Below are positions 11,801-23,500 of a stretch of DNA of 64,000 nt, one piece after another (position 1 is the stretch's first letter; every line of letters starts with the position of its first letter). The stretch covers positions 5,239,501 to 5,303,500 of the forward strand of contig BSYQ01000005.1 of NCBI GenBank assembly GCA_030272585.1, in the 5' to 3' direction. The position numbers and the translations under genes are program-made. This DNA is from Bryopsis sp. KO-2023. Taxonomy: Eukaryota > Chlorophyta > Ulvophyceae > Bryopsidales > Bryopsidaceae. The notes below the pieces were generated by a model. It was not told the DNA's origin. It made no database searches and worked only from the letters and a program-made list of their open reading frames with translations.

Positions 11801-14603
11801 CCTTTTTCAAAGACACAATAAAAAAAAGCATTTTGGAGCTTCTGAAAACAGAAAACTGAACGAAAGTTTGGAGCAAAGATCCGGAGATTTCGATCAATAC
11901 AAACATTACGTTTAATGACTTGAGGAATAATAAACAAAAAAACTGAAGTAGAAGTAAAAACTGAAACGACGATGAAAATTTAGCTTCTTCTTTGGGTTTT
12001 TTTTGGGATCTTTTTAGGGTGGGTTTTCAACTGTATGCATGAACCAACCTGACTAATGGTATTTCCCCTTTACTATCTGGGGCTGCATCGATCATGAGGT
12101 CGGTAACAACCATGTCGAAATCCTTTCCTATCATCAAGGCAGAAACCAAAAGTTAAAAGCAAAACAAAAAAAAAAATATCAACCGCAGACAGCGTTCGTT
12201 CGTTCGACTCTTCACATTGAATGAATTTTCGTGTCAAAAAAGCACCAAAACAAACAGATTCCACTTGAAATCTGTTAATACAAAGCTAGTCAGACATATG
12301 TTCATATTAGACATATGTATGACTAATGCATGAATAAAAAAAGAAATCTGATGATGGACAAACTGCCATCACGTGCCAATACAATCATTTACTTATCCAT
12401 TATTAATTTAATAATAATAAATTTAAATATAAATTTAGTTTTTTTTTTGGCCATGTCTGCACCTATAACAACATCCCACAAATTTTCAGTGGTCGTTATT
12501 TGCTCGATTCCAACCACCACCACCTCCGATTTCGAATCTTCTTTCAGTTCGACGCCTTTGACATTGATGGGCTTTCCCCATGCCATATCCACATCCCGTA
12601 CTTCAACCACACCTTCAAAACAAAACAAAAAATTACAAAAAAAATACAAAAAAATCAGAAATGTATGTGTCGCAATCACAAGATGATTTTTCAATTCCCT
12701 AGTTGTAAGGATGCAAATTTGAACCTGAGATTTCCTCCCTCACAAGGAATTCAAGGTTTTTGGCTTCAGTGGCTGAAAACCCCGTAGAGGTATCAGGTTC
12801 GAATCCCAATCGCTACCATCCGTGAATTCTTCTTTAATTTGGCATATTTAAAGCAATAGCTGGAACGATTTACTCAAGCCAATACAGCGGACACTCTTAA
12901 CATTTCGAAAATGTTTTGGTTGGCATTAGGGCTTACAAAAACCTCGAACAAGAGCTGGAATCGAAATTCAAGCTCTTATGGGTATGCTTTCGATGGAATG
13001 TTTTCTTATGCAGCTTTCACAAAAACATGCAGAGAAGAAAGGTACCGGTGTCTGTTGCTTTTGTTCTTTTTTTTTTGTTGAATCCATTTGCACTCACCAG
13101 GGATGAAAACATTTGCGACGGCCTTCGTAACAGCCAGTCCAGTTTTATTCGATAATATTGCTGGAAGAGCTGCGACCAGGCAGCCTGAGTTTTCATACAC
13201 ACACAAAAAACCCCTCAAATTTTGCTTCGATGAAAACCTTGCTGTGCTTTTTTTTTTAACGTCTTAGTATGTATCTATTTTAAAGCCTGAAAATTTAATC
13301 TTATGATTTTTTAAAATTATTTTAATGTTTAATTTTAAAATTTTCAAACTGTGAAAGGTATTCAACAAAAGGTTTACGACATCTGCAACAGCCCAAAAAA
13401 AAGTGGAAAGTACATGAAGGTGTGGAAAAATACCCCCCACAAAAGCGGTACTTAATTTTTTTTGATAATCAACGAAAAAATAAGAAAAATAAATAAATAG
13501 CAAGGAAAGCAAACGAAAGCAAAATCCACGATGAAGGGGGCACTATGACATATTTCAATTTTGAGTACCAACACCAGGTTTGCTTTATCACTCTTAACAA
13601 AATAAAACAAATTATAAAGAAAATAAAAAAAAATCAAATAAAGATTTTGAACCATGCTCTATCTTTTTCCTTCTCTACTACACTGCTCTTATCGATATTT
13701 TTTCAATTATGAACGGCAAAAGGTTCAACCTGCCTGTTCACAGTTAATAATGTATTATTATTTCTTTGTCCATCTTTATTTTTTTATTTTTTATTTCTGA
13801 GATGGGTCGACGTACATCCTGCGAGGAAAAGCCCGATGGTCCATCTCATTAGCTTGTTGAATAGATTTGACCAGAATCCATCGCTCTGATCTGGGTTTGT
13901 GGGCATGGCTGCGTTGAAAGCATTACTACGTGGAATGACCCCTGAAAATTTACCCCCTCCTTCAAAAGAACAAAAAACAAGAATAAAACACAGAAAGATT
14001 AAAGAAAGAAAAAAAGCGGTTCAATTTTTAAATGATTTATGCCGGAGTGCAAATCTTTTTCCCTATCTGTTCAAGGGAAATCAACAGAAATTGATGTGAG
14101 AAGAAAAAAGAGGGTTGCATCCTTGCACACATTCTCCAACAGGCTTTGTTTTTTTTTCCCTCTTTTTACCCTTTTTCTATTTGACTGTGATCTTCCATCA
14201 AGGAAAGTAGGACGATGAAATATCAATGCATTAAAAAAATGTGTATATATATATATATTTATTAAAAAAAAATGCATGGTGATGGGCGACTGTCACGAAC
14301 CCAATCCTGTCATATGGGCCCTCCGATGAATTCTACCTTTCTTTTTTTTTTAAGTCGGTTTTCGTTTTACACATATCACCGACTAATTCTACCTTGGATT
14401 GGATGAAAATCTCTGGACAATGGAAACAGCCCCCGATGTGGGTGATCCAGCCCCGAGGTTTTGGGTCGATATGAAATATTGTTATCGATCCGGGGAAAAG
14501 AGCAACAGAATCCAATGCCAGAGTGTCGGGCTCCACACACAACTTTCAGATTTTTCCTCAACAGAAAATGTCCTCGGCCCAAACCAATGGGTAGCATTGC
14601 CAT
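8849..14603 (-). CDS. AsmA/TamB-like membrane-anchored protein, probably organelle-targeted
   Basis: Eleven exons: 14603-14393, 13941-13816, 13184-13098, 12612-12463, 12127-12049, 11801-11643, 11262-11011, 10484-10421, 10123-9959, 9636-9453, 9108-8849. All phases agree, and the total of 1737 nt encodes 578 aa. Residues 1 to about 70 are Arg/Ser-rich with few acids, like a transit peptide. One membrane span follows near 103-123 (RWTIGLFLAGCCLVAALPAI). Then comes NKTGLAVTKAVANVFIPG, then VEVRDVDMAWGKPINVKGV and TTENLWDVV. That layout (anchor, 'function at the interface' segment, beta-rich repeats such as INPLLGETMKMSKG and LHMDPVQVVIDSGPLANGLL) resembles AsmA/TamB-like proteins of bacteria, notably planctomycete-type ones, which bridge membranes. 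Role in envelope lipid or protein traffic is inference. Bases 14604-15300 may hold extra 5' UTR exons. The gene model is strong, the family call moderate. Confidence 0.72.
12756..12818 (+). other. Possible tRNA-like relic in an AsmA-like intron
   Basis: Within intron 3 (13097-12613), on the opposite strand, TGGCTTCAGTGG resembles a pol III A box and GGTTCGAATCC a B box, about 23 bases apart, followed by CGCTACCA. The acceptor and T stems do not pair properly, so this is not a working tRNA; it may be a decayed tRNA or SINE fragment, or chance. Confidence 0.3.
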
Positions 14604-15461
14604 TGTCACACACCTTCGATTGGAATAACCAAAACCAAAAAAATAACGAACTGGAAAATATGCATATTTCACCGGGTTTCTGCTCGGAGGAGTTTTTGAG
14701 AAATTCAGCATTTTTAAGAAAGAGAAATAAACGATATGGATCGTTCCGGGGACTCCACTCGTGATGCAACAATGAGTTTGTTTAATTTTTAAAATATCTT
14801 CGATATTCGAAAATCAATTGGGGTTTTCTATTGATTTCATAGTAAAAAAATTTTCAATTGTGTTTTTTTTTCTTGTTATTTTGGGAAATCCCCAAAAAAT
14901 GCTAAAATCACATGACTCGAAAATTTTCCTCCCATCTTTTTTTTTACATACAACGGATCGCTCTGGGGCTTCTTGTTGGGTTAACGAACCTGCCGAAAAG
15001 CCTGCTTCAGCCCACCGCAGCCAGTTTTTCTTTGGTTTTCCCCCTCAATCGACAAAGGATCTTGGGGGTGCACGCTCGATCGTCGCAGATCGAAGCCGAC
15101 GAAGGTCTGTTACTGAACCCCACCTGCCAGTGAAGGTGTGATAAAAAAAAAGCAAGAATCTTTGGTTTGGATTCGGCCCATGCCAGTCTGACATGAAGAC
15201 ATCCTTTTCTTGAATGCATCAAATCCGAGGCAAAGATTGGAGGGATCTGGGGCCTCGCCTCCAAGGATCACACCTGCAAAAAAAAAACTGGGAGGCTTTT
15301 GCCGAACAGGGGTGTGTGACGCTCGCGGCTTCTGCTACGCCGAGCTTCGTTTTTTTTTCTTCTTTCTGGTGCAATTCAGCGAGCTTGTATGAACGGTATC
15401 TGTCCGCGTCCGTTTTGATAACGCGTAAAAGAAACCAGGGGCTTCGGATTGTTTCGTGGGC
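14604..15461. promoter_or_regulatory. Divergent promoter interval
   Basis: 858 bases between the start codons of two head-to-head genes (AsmA-like on -, 327-aa gene on +). It must hold both promoters unless 5' UTR introns extend further. Short open stretches near 15000-15300 on the minus strand with acceptor-like sites could be 5' UTR exons of the AsmA-like gene. No TATA box is clear enough to name. Confidence 0.5.
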
Positions 15462-18400
15462 ATGGCCGCAGCAGTAATCCAAGATTCGTCCGTTCAATAT
15501 CGCCCCACGCGAGGCCCGACCGTGATGAGCCTCGAGGAAAGGCTCTCGAGGGAGGTTCTACGAAAACTCAGACTGGTAAGCCCGCGTCTGCGGGAAAACG
15601 AATGCGTCGCTCGAAACCATCAACCCTAGGGGGGATTGATTCCCGTTGGACTGGAGGGGCGGATGAAGGAATGCAGCGATACAGAGGACACTGTGGCTCT
15701 TTTTCTTTGAGATGAGCGTGGGTTTCGTTGGGCAGGCTTCGGAGTCTGTCGTGCGTGAGGATCGAGAAACCGTTTGCGAGGAGGTTTTCGGGGACGTCAC
15801 TGGAACGGTGGACGCGTGTGCTAGGGGTAGGGGGGGCTCCTCGTCGGCTCTAATCACAGATATGCAGTGTTCCTTTTCGGGTCCAAAGACGAATTATGGC
15901 CTTAGTGAAACGAAAAGCAGCAATTAAACTTAGTGAACGAAAAACAGTATTGGAGAGAGGGCCTGGAACAGCCAGTGTGAAATGCTGTAGTAGGTTGAGC
16001 AGGTTGAAATAAAAAGCAGTGGGGTTATGTGTTTAGGGAGTTCTGTGTCTGGACAGAGGCCCTCGAAGTCAGCAAACCATGCTGCTTCTATGAAATCTTG
16101 TCGGATTATTATGCCAGGGTGAGGGGAACTGAAAAAATTTTGAATATCAAAGAAAAATAGATTAATATCGAAAATAAAAATAAATTGAAAAAAACTGAAA
16201 AATGAATATCCTTTGTGGATTGAATTGAAATTTGGGTACGCAATCCAGTGCATTGAAAAAAAAGGACATGAGATTGAAATGAAGGTTTAAAAAAAAAAAA
16301 AATGGAAATCGATAATGGATAAAAAAAAGAATACAATAAAAAAGGAGAAAAAGTAAAATCCAAGTTATGCTGAACCAACAGCCTCTTTCGCCTTTCGAAA
16401 AATAAAAAGCCAGGAAAATATGCCAACAATTATAATTTTTGTTTGAAATAAAACGAATCACTTAACTGGCCATTCCAAAAAATTCGAAGATTTCTCGAGC
16501 TGTAATTCATCTTAAACAAACAAAAAAATTAAAGAACAACGAAATATTTTTTTACGAAAAATTGTGTTTCGCCCACAGACATGGTCCGCTGCCGACAGTC
16601 TGCTGACTGTTTGTCGGGGGATTTGGGGTCAGCCTTTCGTGGCTGCCATTTACACTCTTTTGCTCCATCGATGGCTCCTGGGTCGAAAATCGGCCGGAGG
16701 AACGGAGCAGCGCCAAAAGCATCTTAACGTTCTGGTGGCAGGTAATTTCTATATTCCATCTTTTTCTTCTTTTCATTTTTTAAGTGAACAGTCACCTGAC
16801 AGCGAACGATTCAACTCTAGCCATGTAAGATGCTAGTCCCAACATGCACTCGAAATCAAGGAAAAAACATCCATCTTCGACCCAACTGGCAGCCAAGTTG
16901 CTGAAAGAACCCAAGAATTTGACGCAGGCACCCAATCACGACAGAGATAGATCTTTGATTCTTATTCAATTTTACTATTTTTTTGATTTGTTCTTTTTTG
17001 GGGGGGAGGTAGGTGCCCGCCAGCTCTTTTGGATAGATGTGCATGCCGACACGGCTCGGTTTCGCCCATTGTATGATTTCATTTCCACGGATGTTGTCTT
17101 GCATCAAGATGCGTCAAGGTTGGACAGCCTGCCTGGTCCAGCCAGGGCAGCCCTCGTGACACTCGTGGCCTGCTTCATGCCATACTATACCAATGCCAAG
17201 GTGTGACTTTGGTGGCCTAATAAATTTTAACGAAAATGTCTTTTTTTTTCCTTCTAGCATATCGGGTAAAGATTTCAAAGGTCGGTTATTAGAGGTGTTT
17301 TGGGACGGTTGATTGCCACTCTTACCATTTTTAAAAAATTGTGGAGCTTGAAAATTTTCTAAAATTGGAGATATTTCCTGTGAGAAAAAAAATTGAAAGC
17401 TGGTTGAAAGCACTTTTTGACAGACATGATCTGATTCCTTTCATTATTTCTATTTTTGGTTTGCTTTTTTGCATGGTGGAGCCCATGAACACCCTATTTG
17501 CATCATTATGTTTATTAAAAAAAAGGAATTTGAAAAAAGTAATTAAGGTGGTTGCTAGTAAAAAATTATACCAAAAGAAATATAGATTTATTTGATTTAG
17601 CTTGGGACTGCCCCAAGGTGCGTTCCCTCAAGGAATCAGAATTCAAATAGGCACTTTCGTAAAGAATGCATGTCCATTCAGCATCCCAAGATGGTTGGGG
17701 GAAAAAATTCCAAACCTCAGGGCAACGAAAAAAATCACATCTTTTTCAAACTTCAATGGGAAAAAAATAGGGACGTTAAAGGTCAAAAACCTGGCCAAAA
17801 AAAAATAAAATATATATATATATATATATATAGGTGAAGATGTGCATTTGGAACCCTTTTTGGTTTTTTCCTTTATTTTATTCTATTTTTTCTTTCTTTT
17901 TATTTTCTGCATGTCTGTTTCTCCAGGATATTTTGGATTGCATTTCAAACTTCCCCTCCCCCGAAATCGACTACGAAGAGGGAAAAGAGCATCGGGATGC
18001 CGATTTTTTATTTGGTCACATAACGGACACCCTGAGGGCAATAAAAGCGGAGCCCGGCCTTGTGAGGTATCTGTCAGCCCTGACAGGGCTGAAGGCCTGT
18101 GTCCAACTCAGAGAGATAAAAACGGTGACGCGATTAAGGTTACAGGTAAGGAAAATGGGGGAGGGTGTTTTTTTTGGGGGGGAGAAGCTCTGGACATCCG
18201 TGCCCGTCGGTATGGTGCATGGGTCGGTAGGGGGGAGAGTTTGGGTTTGGGTTTCGTTATGGTTGTTTTCTGTGGCCCTTTTTTTCATGGCTTTTTTCAG
18301 TTAGGATCTGTTGAACACATGAATGGTCAGTCACCAATTGATGGTGGCAACTGTCATTTTGAGCAAACTCTTTGGAATATTTTCACCGCAGGCGGAGCTG

Positions 18401-18691
18401 TACAGTTTGACTTCGCCGGGGGGTCCACGGTACGCTTCCCGTGAAATCAGACATGCCTCGCTGCAAGCTTTGGACACTCTGTTTCCAGCTGGGGCGACCT
18501 CGCGTCGAATTGTGGGATGGGCGTTCCGCCTTTTGCATCCAACGGAATGGCCAGGCTCCGTCTTGGCTGGAATTCACAGGTGGACGGTGACTGCCCAAAC
18601 AAAATCCACTCAGGTGGTCACTTTTCTCAGGGAATTGTTCGTTTTCTTGTTCATTTGGGTTCTGGCCAGACTGGGATTACGAAATCGATAG
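15462..18691 (+). CDS. Unrecognised 327-aa protein with C-terminal hydrophobic segment
   Basis: Five exons: 15462-15575, 16579-16741, 17013-17200, 17927-18145, 18392-18691; phases 0, 1, 0, 0 agree and give 984 nt. The first exon starts MAAAVIQDSSVQYRPTRGPT and ends at a consensus GTAAGC donor. Exon 2 carries a hydrophobic stretch FVAAIYTLLLHRWLL. Exons 2-3 continue HLNVLVAGARQLFWIDVHAD and a second apolar stretch ALVTLVACFMPYY. The end holds LRELFVFLFIWVLARLGL, a likely tail membrane span. I recall no named family; the spacing of hydrophobic segments suggests an integral membrane protein with cytosolic or stromal helices. Shares its 5' interval with the AsmA-like gene, so co-regulation is possible but not shown. 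Confidence 0.75.
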
Positions 18692-19295
18692 GTCCAGTTT
18701 TAGGGGTGTGGGTGTTGCATTGAAAAAAAAAAAAGGGGGGGGGGGGGTGTTGTGGAGAGAGGACAAAATAGGGGATATTAACGCAATATCTGTGGAATTT
18801 GATGGGGAGAAAAGATTTGTAGGGGAAAAAAAGGGAAAGTTGAGTGCAATCCTCACTAGAGTGTGGGAAAAACAAGTTTTGAGAGTGTGTGTGTGTTGGG
18901 TATGTGGGGTTTTGGGGGGAAATCGGCATGAGGGGTTGAGCGATGTACACAAAAAAAAGGGGGGTTGGGGGGAGAAAAATGAAGAAGTTGATTTCTGCAA
19001 GGGCAAAAAAGAAAGAAAAAAGAAGGGGAGGGGGGAGAGTGAGGGGAGGCCAAGCGTCGAAAAAGAAAAAAAAAGAAAGAAAAAAAAAATGCTTGGCCCA
19101 ATGTGGAAATAATGGAGAATGGTGGTTTTGGCTTGCCCCATGCATGTCCCGTATATCCATCTCACAGTAGGCGTTCTTTTATTCAGGGGATTTTGACGAG
19201 CAAAAAAGTTAAGAAGGGCAAAAAAAATAACCCAGAAGTGATGGTGATTTTGGCTTGGTGTTTTTTTCTTTTTCTTTTCTTTTCAAAAGGGGGGC

Positions 19296-19331
<36 letters not shown>

Positions 19332-20536
19332 AGAGAGAAATGTAACAACAATGTCCGCAAGGACAAGAGGAAGGGGGCAGGGGGGGGGGGCACTTTTTAG
19401 GATTTTTTTTTTCGGGGGGTGGTTGAAACTGTGTTTTTAACTAAAGGGAACGTACGAAATTTTAGCCTTACTGTTATATCGATGGCCTTGGGGAGGTTTT
19501 TGTCGGTCCCTTTTCGTCGTCGTTTTTTTGGTTTGTGGTTTTTGCATCCCCGATTCTCCAAAGCACTGACCAAAGACGGCAAAGGGGATAAACATCATAG
19601 ACTATTTCTGCTTCTTGTTGATGATTTTGGGTCTATAACCATTCCAGAAATCTCTTGGGGAAAAAAGAAAGAAACGACCATTGCCATCACTTCGTTCCGG
19701 GTTTTAGATGTTGGGTTATAGATTTGTCCGGGAATTTAGCAAATTTTGGTCCATGGAAATTTGGTGGGGCGTTTTCATCTGCTTGTACACATTTTTGTTT
19801 GTTATCTTTGTTGAATCAGATGCAGTGGGGGGCTTTGGACATGGTCGCTGCGATTGCAGTGTTGATGTCTTGCAAGAGAGGAGTTGCTTTTTTTTGTGTT
19901 CTTTGGACCATATTTTTATAGACACGTATTGTTGCCATAGATTGATAGGGGGAAAGGAGTATTAAAAGCGACTTTTCAAAAACTTGAGGATTTCGAGGTC
20001 TCTACAAAATCCACACACATACACACACACATCCTCACCCCGCTGTTATGATCGAACTCAAGGGATTCGCTTGGTTAGTTGAGCGAGGTAGGAAATGTGG
20101 CACATTTCCTTGCATGTTGACTAAACACTTCAAGTCTCAGCCCGAGGTATGATATCAAAAACAAGCGCAAGACATCCAGAGGCCACACAAAAAATACATC
20201 TTGCGGTTTGGAGTTTTGTGCCAAAACTTCACCGTGCGTGTCCCCAGAAGCTGTCGTGTGACGCCTTTTGTACATCAAGCTCGAAACTTGTACGACAACT
20301 GTTTTCGTCATATCACTCTCCCTTGTGAATCCTGGTGTGATTGGCGAAAAAAAAGAGAACCCAACCAAACGGGTGAAAAAAAACAACACTGCGCGTGTCG
20401 ACACAAGCTGTACGTTCCCTTCGTGAAGCTTTGCGCCATTTAATTCCGGCACCTCGACGACGTCCAAAGTCGATTGGCGACCTCGCGACTCGCTCGGTAG
20501 GCTTTTCTCGTATCTCGTTGAAAAGGTCGACGAAAA
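18692..20536. other. Spacer upstream of SEC23
   Basis: About 1.8 kb. It begins with G-rich, purine-rich DNA (18720-19400), including an A-run/G-run block and a GA microsatellite, then an AT-richer stretch and the SEC23 promoter side. Open frames here are by-products of low complexity; no gene is supported. Confidence 0.6.
19295..19340. repeat. GA microsatellite
   Basis: Alternating GA with one interruption, inside a wider purine-rich plus strand (about 18940-19340). Read directly. Confidence 0.9.
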
Positions 20537-23500
20537 ATGGCCAGTTTCCAGGAACTGGAGGAGCAAGATGCGGTGCGGTTGCCGTGGAACATCTGGCCTT
20601 CTTCTCGAGTGGGCACGACCAAGTGCGTCGTTCCCATGGGCGCATTGTACTCCGTGAACAAGACGCTTCCTAACATGCCGGTGAGCGTTCGTCCTGATCT
20701 CAAACTTTTGCTGTTTATTTGGGCAATTGAAACCTGGTCTATTCGTCCCTGCGAATATGCTTTCATCTCGTGGGTCGCTCGAGTGGTTTTCTTTGCCATT
20801 TGTATTCGTTTCTTTTTCCACCACCTTTGGTTAGCGACTTTCGTTGGGCTCTGATTTGCTTTCTTACTCTTTTTCTCCCCCCCCCCCTCCCTCAGGTCGT
20901 CCCGTACGAGCCCGTTGGGTGCAAAACTTGCGGAGCGATGTTGAATCCCTACGCCACGGTGGACTTCAACTCCAAGATTTGGATCTGTCCGTTTTGCCAC
21001 GCTCGAAACCACTTCCCCGCGCACTACCAAGGCGTGTCGGAGAGCAACCTACCGGCGGAGCTATTCCCCTCTTACGCGACCATCGAGTACACCCTCCCTC
21101 GTTCGATCGCCCCCGGACCCCCCGCGTACGTGTTCCTCATAGACACCGGAGTCGATGACGAAAGGGAGCTGGAAGCATGCCGTACAGCGGTGCTCCAAGC
21201 CCTGCAGCTGATCCCCGAAACCTCGAGCGTCGGTTTAATCACTTATGGGACCCACGTTCAAGTGCACGAGTTGGGTTTCGCTGAGTGCCAGAAATCTTAT
21301 GTTTTTCGGGGTTCCAAGGAATACACTCCAGAACAAATCGCTGAGCAGCTTGGGTTGGCGAATAGAGCTGTACCTATGACCAGGACAGGAGCTCCGGGCC
21401 CTGTTCATGCCAACGGAGGGGCTGCACCTGCTGCCAGCAGATTTGTGGTTCCCCTGGGTGAATGTGAATTTCAGATTTCTGGGGTTTTGGATGAGTTGCA
21501 AAGGGATTGCTTCCCACCTGTTGCGGAGCATCGAGCAGCAAGGTGCACCGGAACGGCACTCCAGGTGTGTGGAGAGTTCTAAAAATATCCCGGAGCCGAA
21601 CCAGATGTTAAGATGTTTGTTTTCTCCTCCTGGAACGAAACAAGGGGTGCGTGAATTTTCTTTTCCCACATATATATAACCAACGTGGGGTTATTTCCAC
21701 AGCCATACGAAAAAAAACAAAAAAAGGATGTGCGGACATTTCCATATCCAAACCGAAAAAAACACAGAAGAATAAAAGAAAAAGCAGGAATGGATCGAAT
21801 CACTCTTGTTTTGTTTTTGTATTACAATTTGTGTGGAACTTTTTTTTCAATTTAATTTTTTTGGGTAGGTTGCTGCTGGAATGATGAGAGCTTGTCTACC
21901 CAGCAGCGGGAATACGTGCCGGTTGATGCTGTTCGTTGGTGGGCCCTGTACCGAAGGTCCTGGAAAAGTGGTTTCCAGGGAGCTGGCTGAACACATGAGA
22001 TCGCACAAGGTGAAGCATCTTTTCCCCCTCCCCCCCCCCCGCCCCCCCCCCCAAAAAAAAAAGAATAGAGAAAAAAAACCAACAAAAAAACATTATCAGC
22101 TGATTAGGATTTCTTTCCATCTTCAGGCAACTTTTCCCAGAGCTCATTTTTATTTGAAAAGGGGGGTGGGGGTGGCGAGCATTGTTTGGAAAAAAAAATA
22201 CGGGGCCAGATATTAAAAAGGGTTATGATGAGTGTCGTGCGGTTGTTTCAGGACTTGGCAAAGGATACCGCCCCTTACTACCGGAAAGCGGTCAAATTAT
22301 ATGCTTCAATTGCTGACATGATGATTGCCCAAGGGCACACCTTCGATCTTTTCCTCTCGGCTTTGGATCAGGTGGGTTCAATTCTCAGGGCATTTGCTTT
22401 TATATTGTACAGTCATTTCAATTTTTTTTATTTTATGTTGCCAAAAATTTTTATATGAGGGCATTGGCAGGTGTTGATTATTTGTCTGTCTGAATTAATA
22501 TATAAGATATATTTATTATGTACTTATCATTATTGTTACATATCTATTCTCATTATCTAGGGGGAGCGTATTGGAGGAAGTGATGGTGGTGTGTAAAATT
22601 ATTGTTTTTTCACGAAAACACTTGAAAAAAAAGTTTCCTCACTTCATTTTCCTCCTTTTTTTTGTGCCATCCTTAAGGTTGGTCTGGCAGAAATGAAAGA
22701 AATCGTCGAGAGGACCGGCGGCATGGCGGTGCAAACCGACACCTTCACGAACCCTGTTTTCAAGGATTCTTTTAAAAGAATGTTTGCTAAGGAGGGCGAT
22801 CCTGGTTTCCTGGGAGTATCTTCAGGAGCGACATTCGAGGTAATCCCTGATATGAAATTCGAGGGTAATGTCCATCTCAACAACCAATCTAGGAGATTTT
22901 TTTCTAATTAAAGTAGTGTATCTATTATTGTTTTGGAGAATCGAAAAGGAATGTATCTTGTTTTTTTTCCAGTATCAAAAAGCTCTGTCGCCAAAGTACA
23001 ATCCAGGCAATTTTTTTTGGGGGGGGGAAGGGCATGCTGATGAGAAGCTCCCCAATGCATGTTTGCAATGTTTTTCGTTACCCCCCTGTTGATTTTCCCA
23101 ACCTGGTATTTTTTGTTTCTTTGTAAAAATATATATATATATATAATTTGAATCAAATGTTCAGTGGGGTGGTTTCTCGTCTGCAGGTCATCCCATCAAG
23201 GAATATCAAGGTGGCTGGGCTGTTTGGACCCGCCGCTCGTTTAGAAAGAAAAACAGCACATGCTTCAGAAAACGAGATGGGGTTGGGGAGCACCACTCTG
23301 TGGAGGCTGAACGGAATGGACACCCAAACAACCCTCTGCGTTCTGTTCGACGTTACCAATGCCAGCAGCGGGTGAGAAATCTTCCTCCGAATATAACCGA
23401 TCGATTATTTTTAGAATCAGGGCACTGAAAAATAGCTTGAACAGGGAAAGAAAAAAAACTACGTTTAGCTATATATATATTGGCAATCGTTTGCGTTCGA

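Noticed and set aside
18708-19112. 134-codon Lys/Gly-rich plus-strand frame
   Set aside because: Product of purine-rich low-complexity DNA downstream of the 327-aa gene.
20075-21030. Minus-strand frames of about 200-250 codons at the start of SEC23
   Set aside because: Overlap the conserved SEC23 exons in antisense and show no domain.
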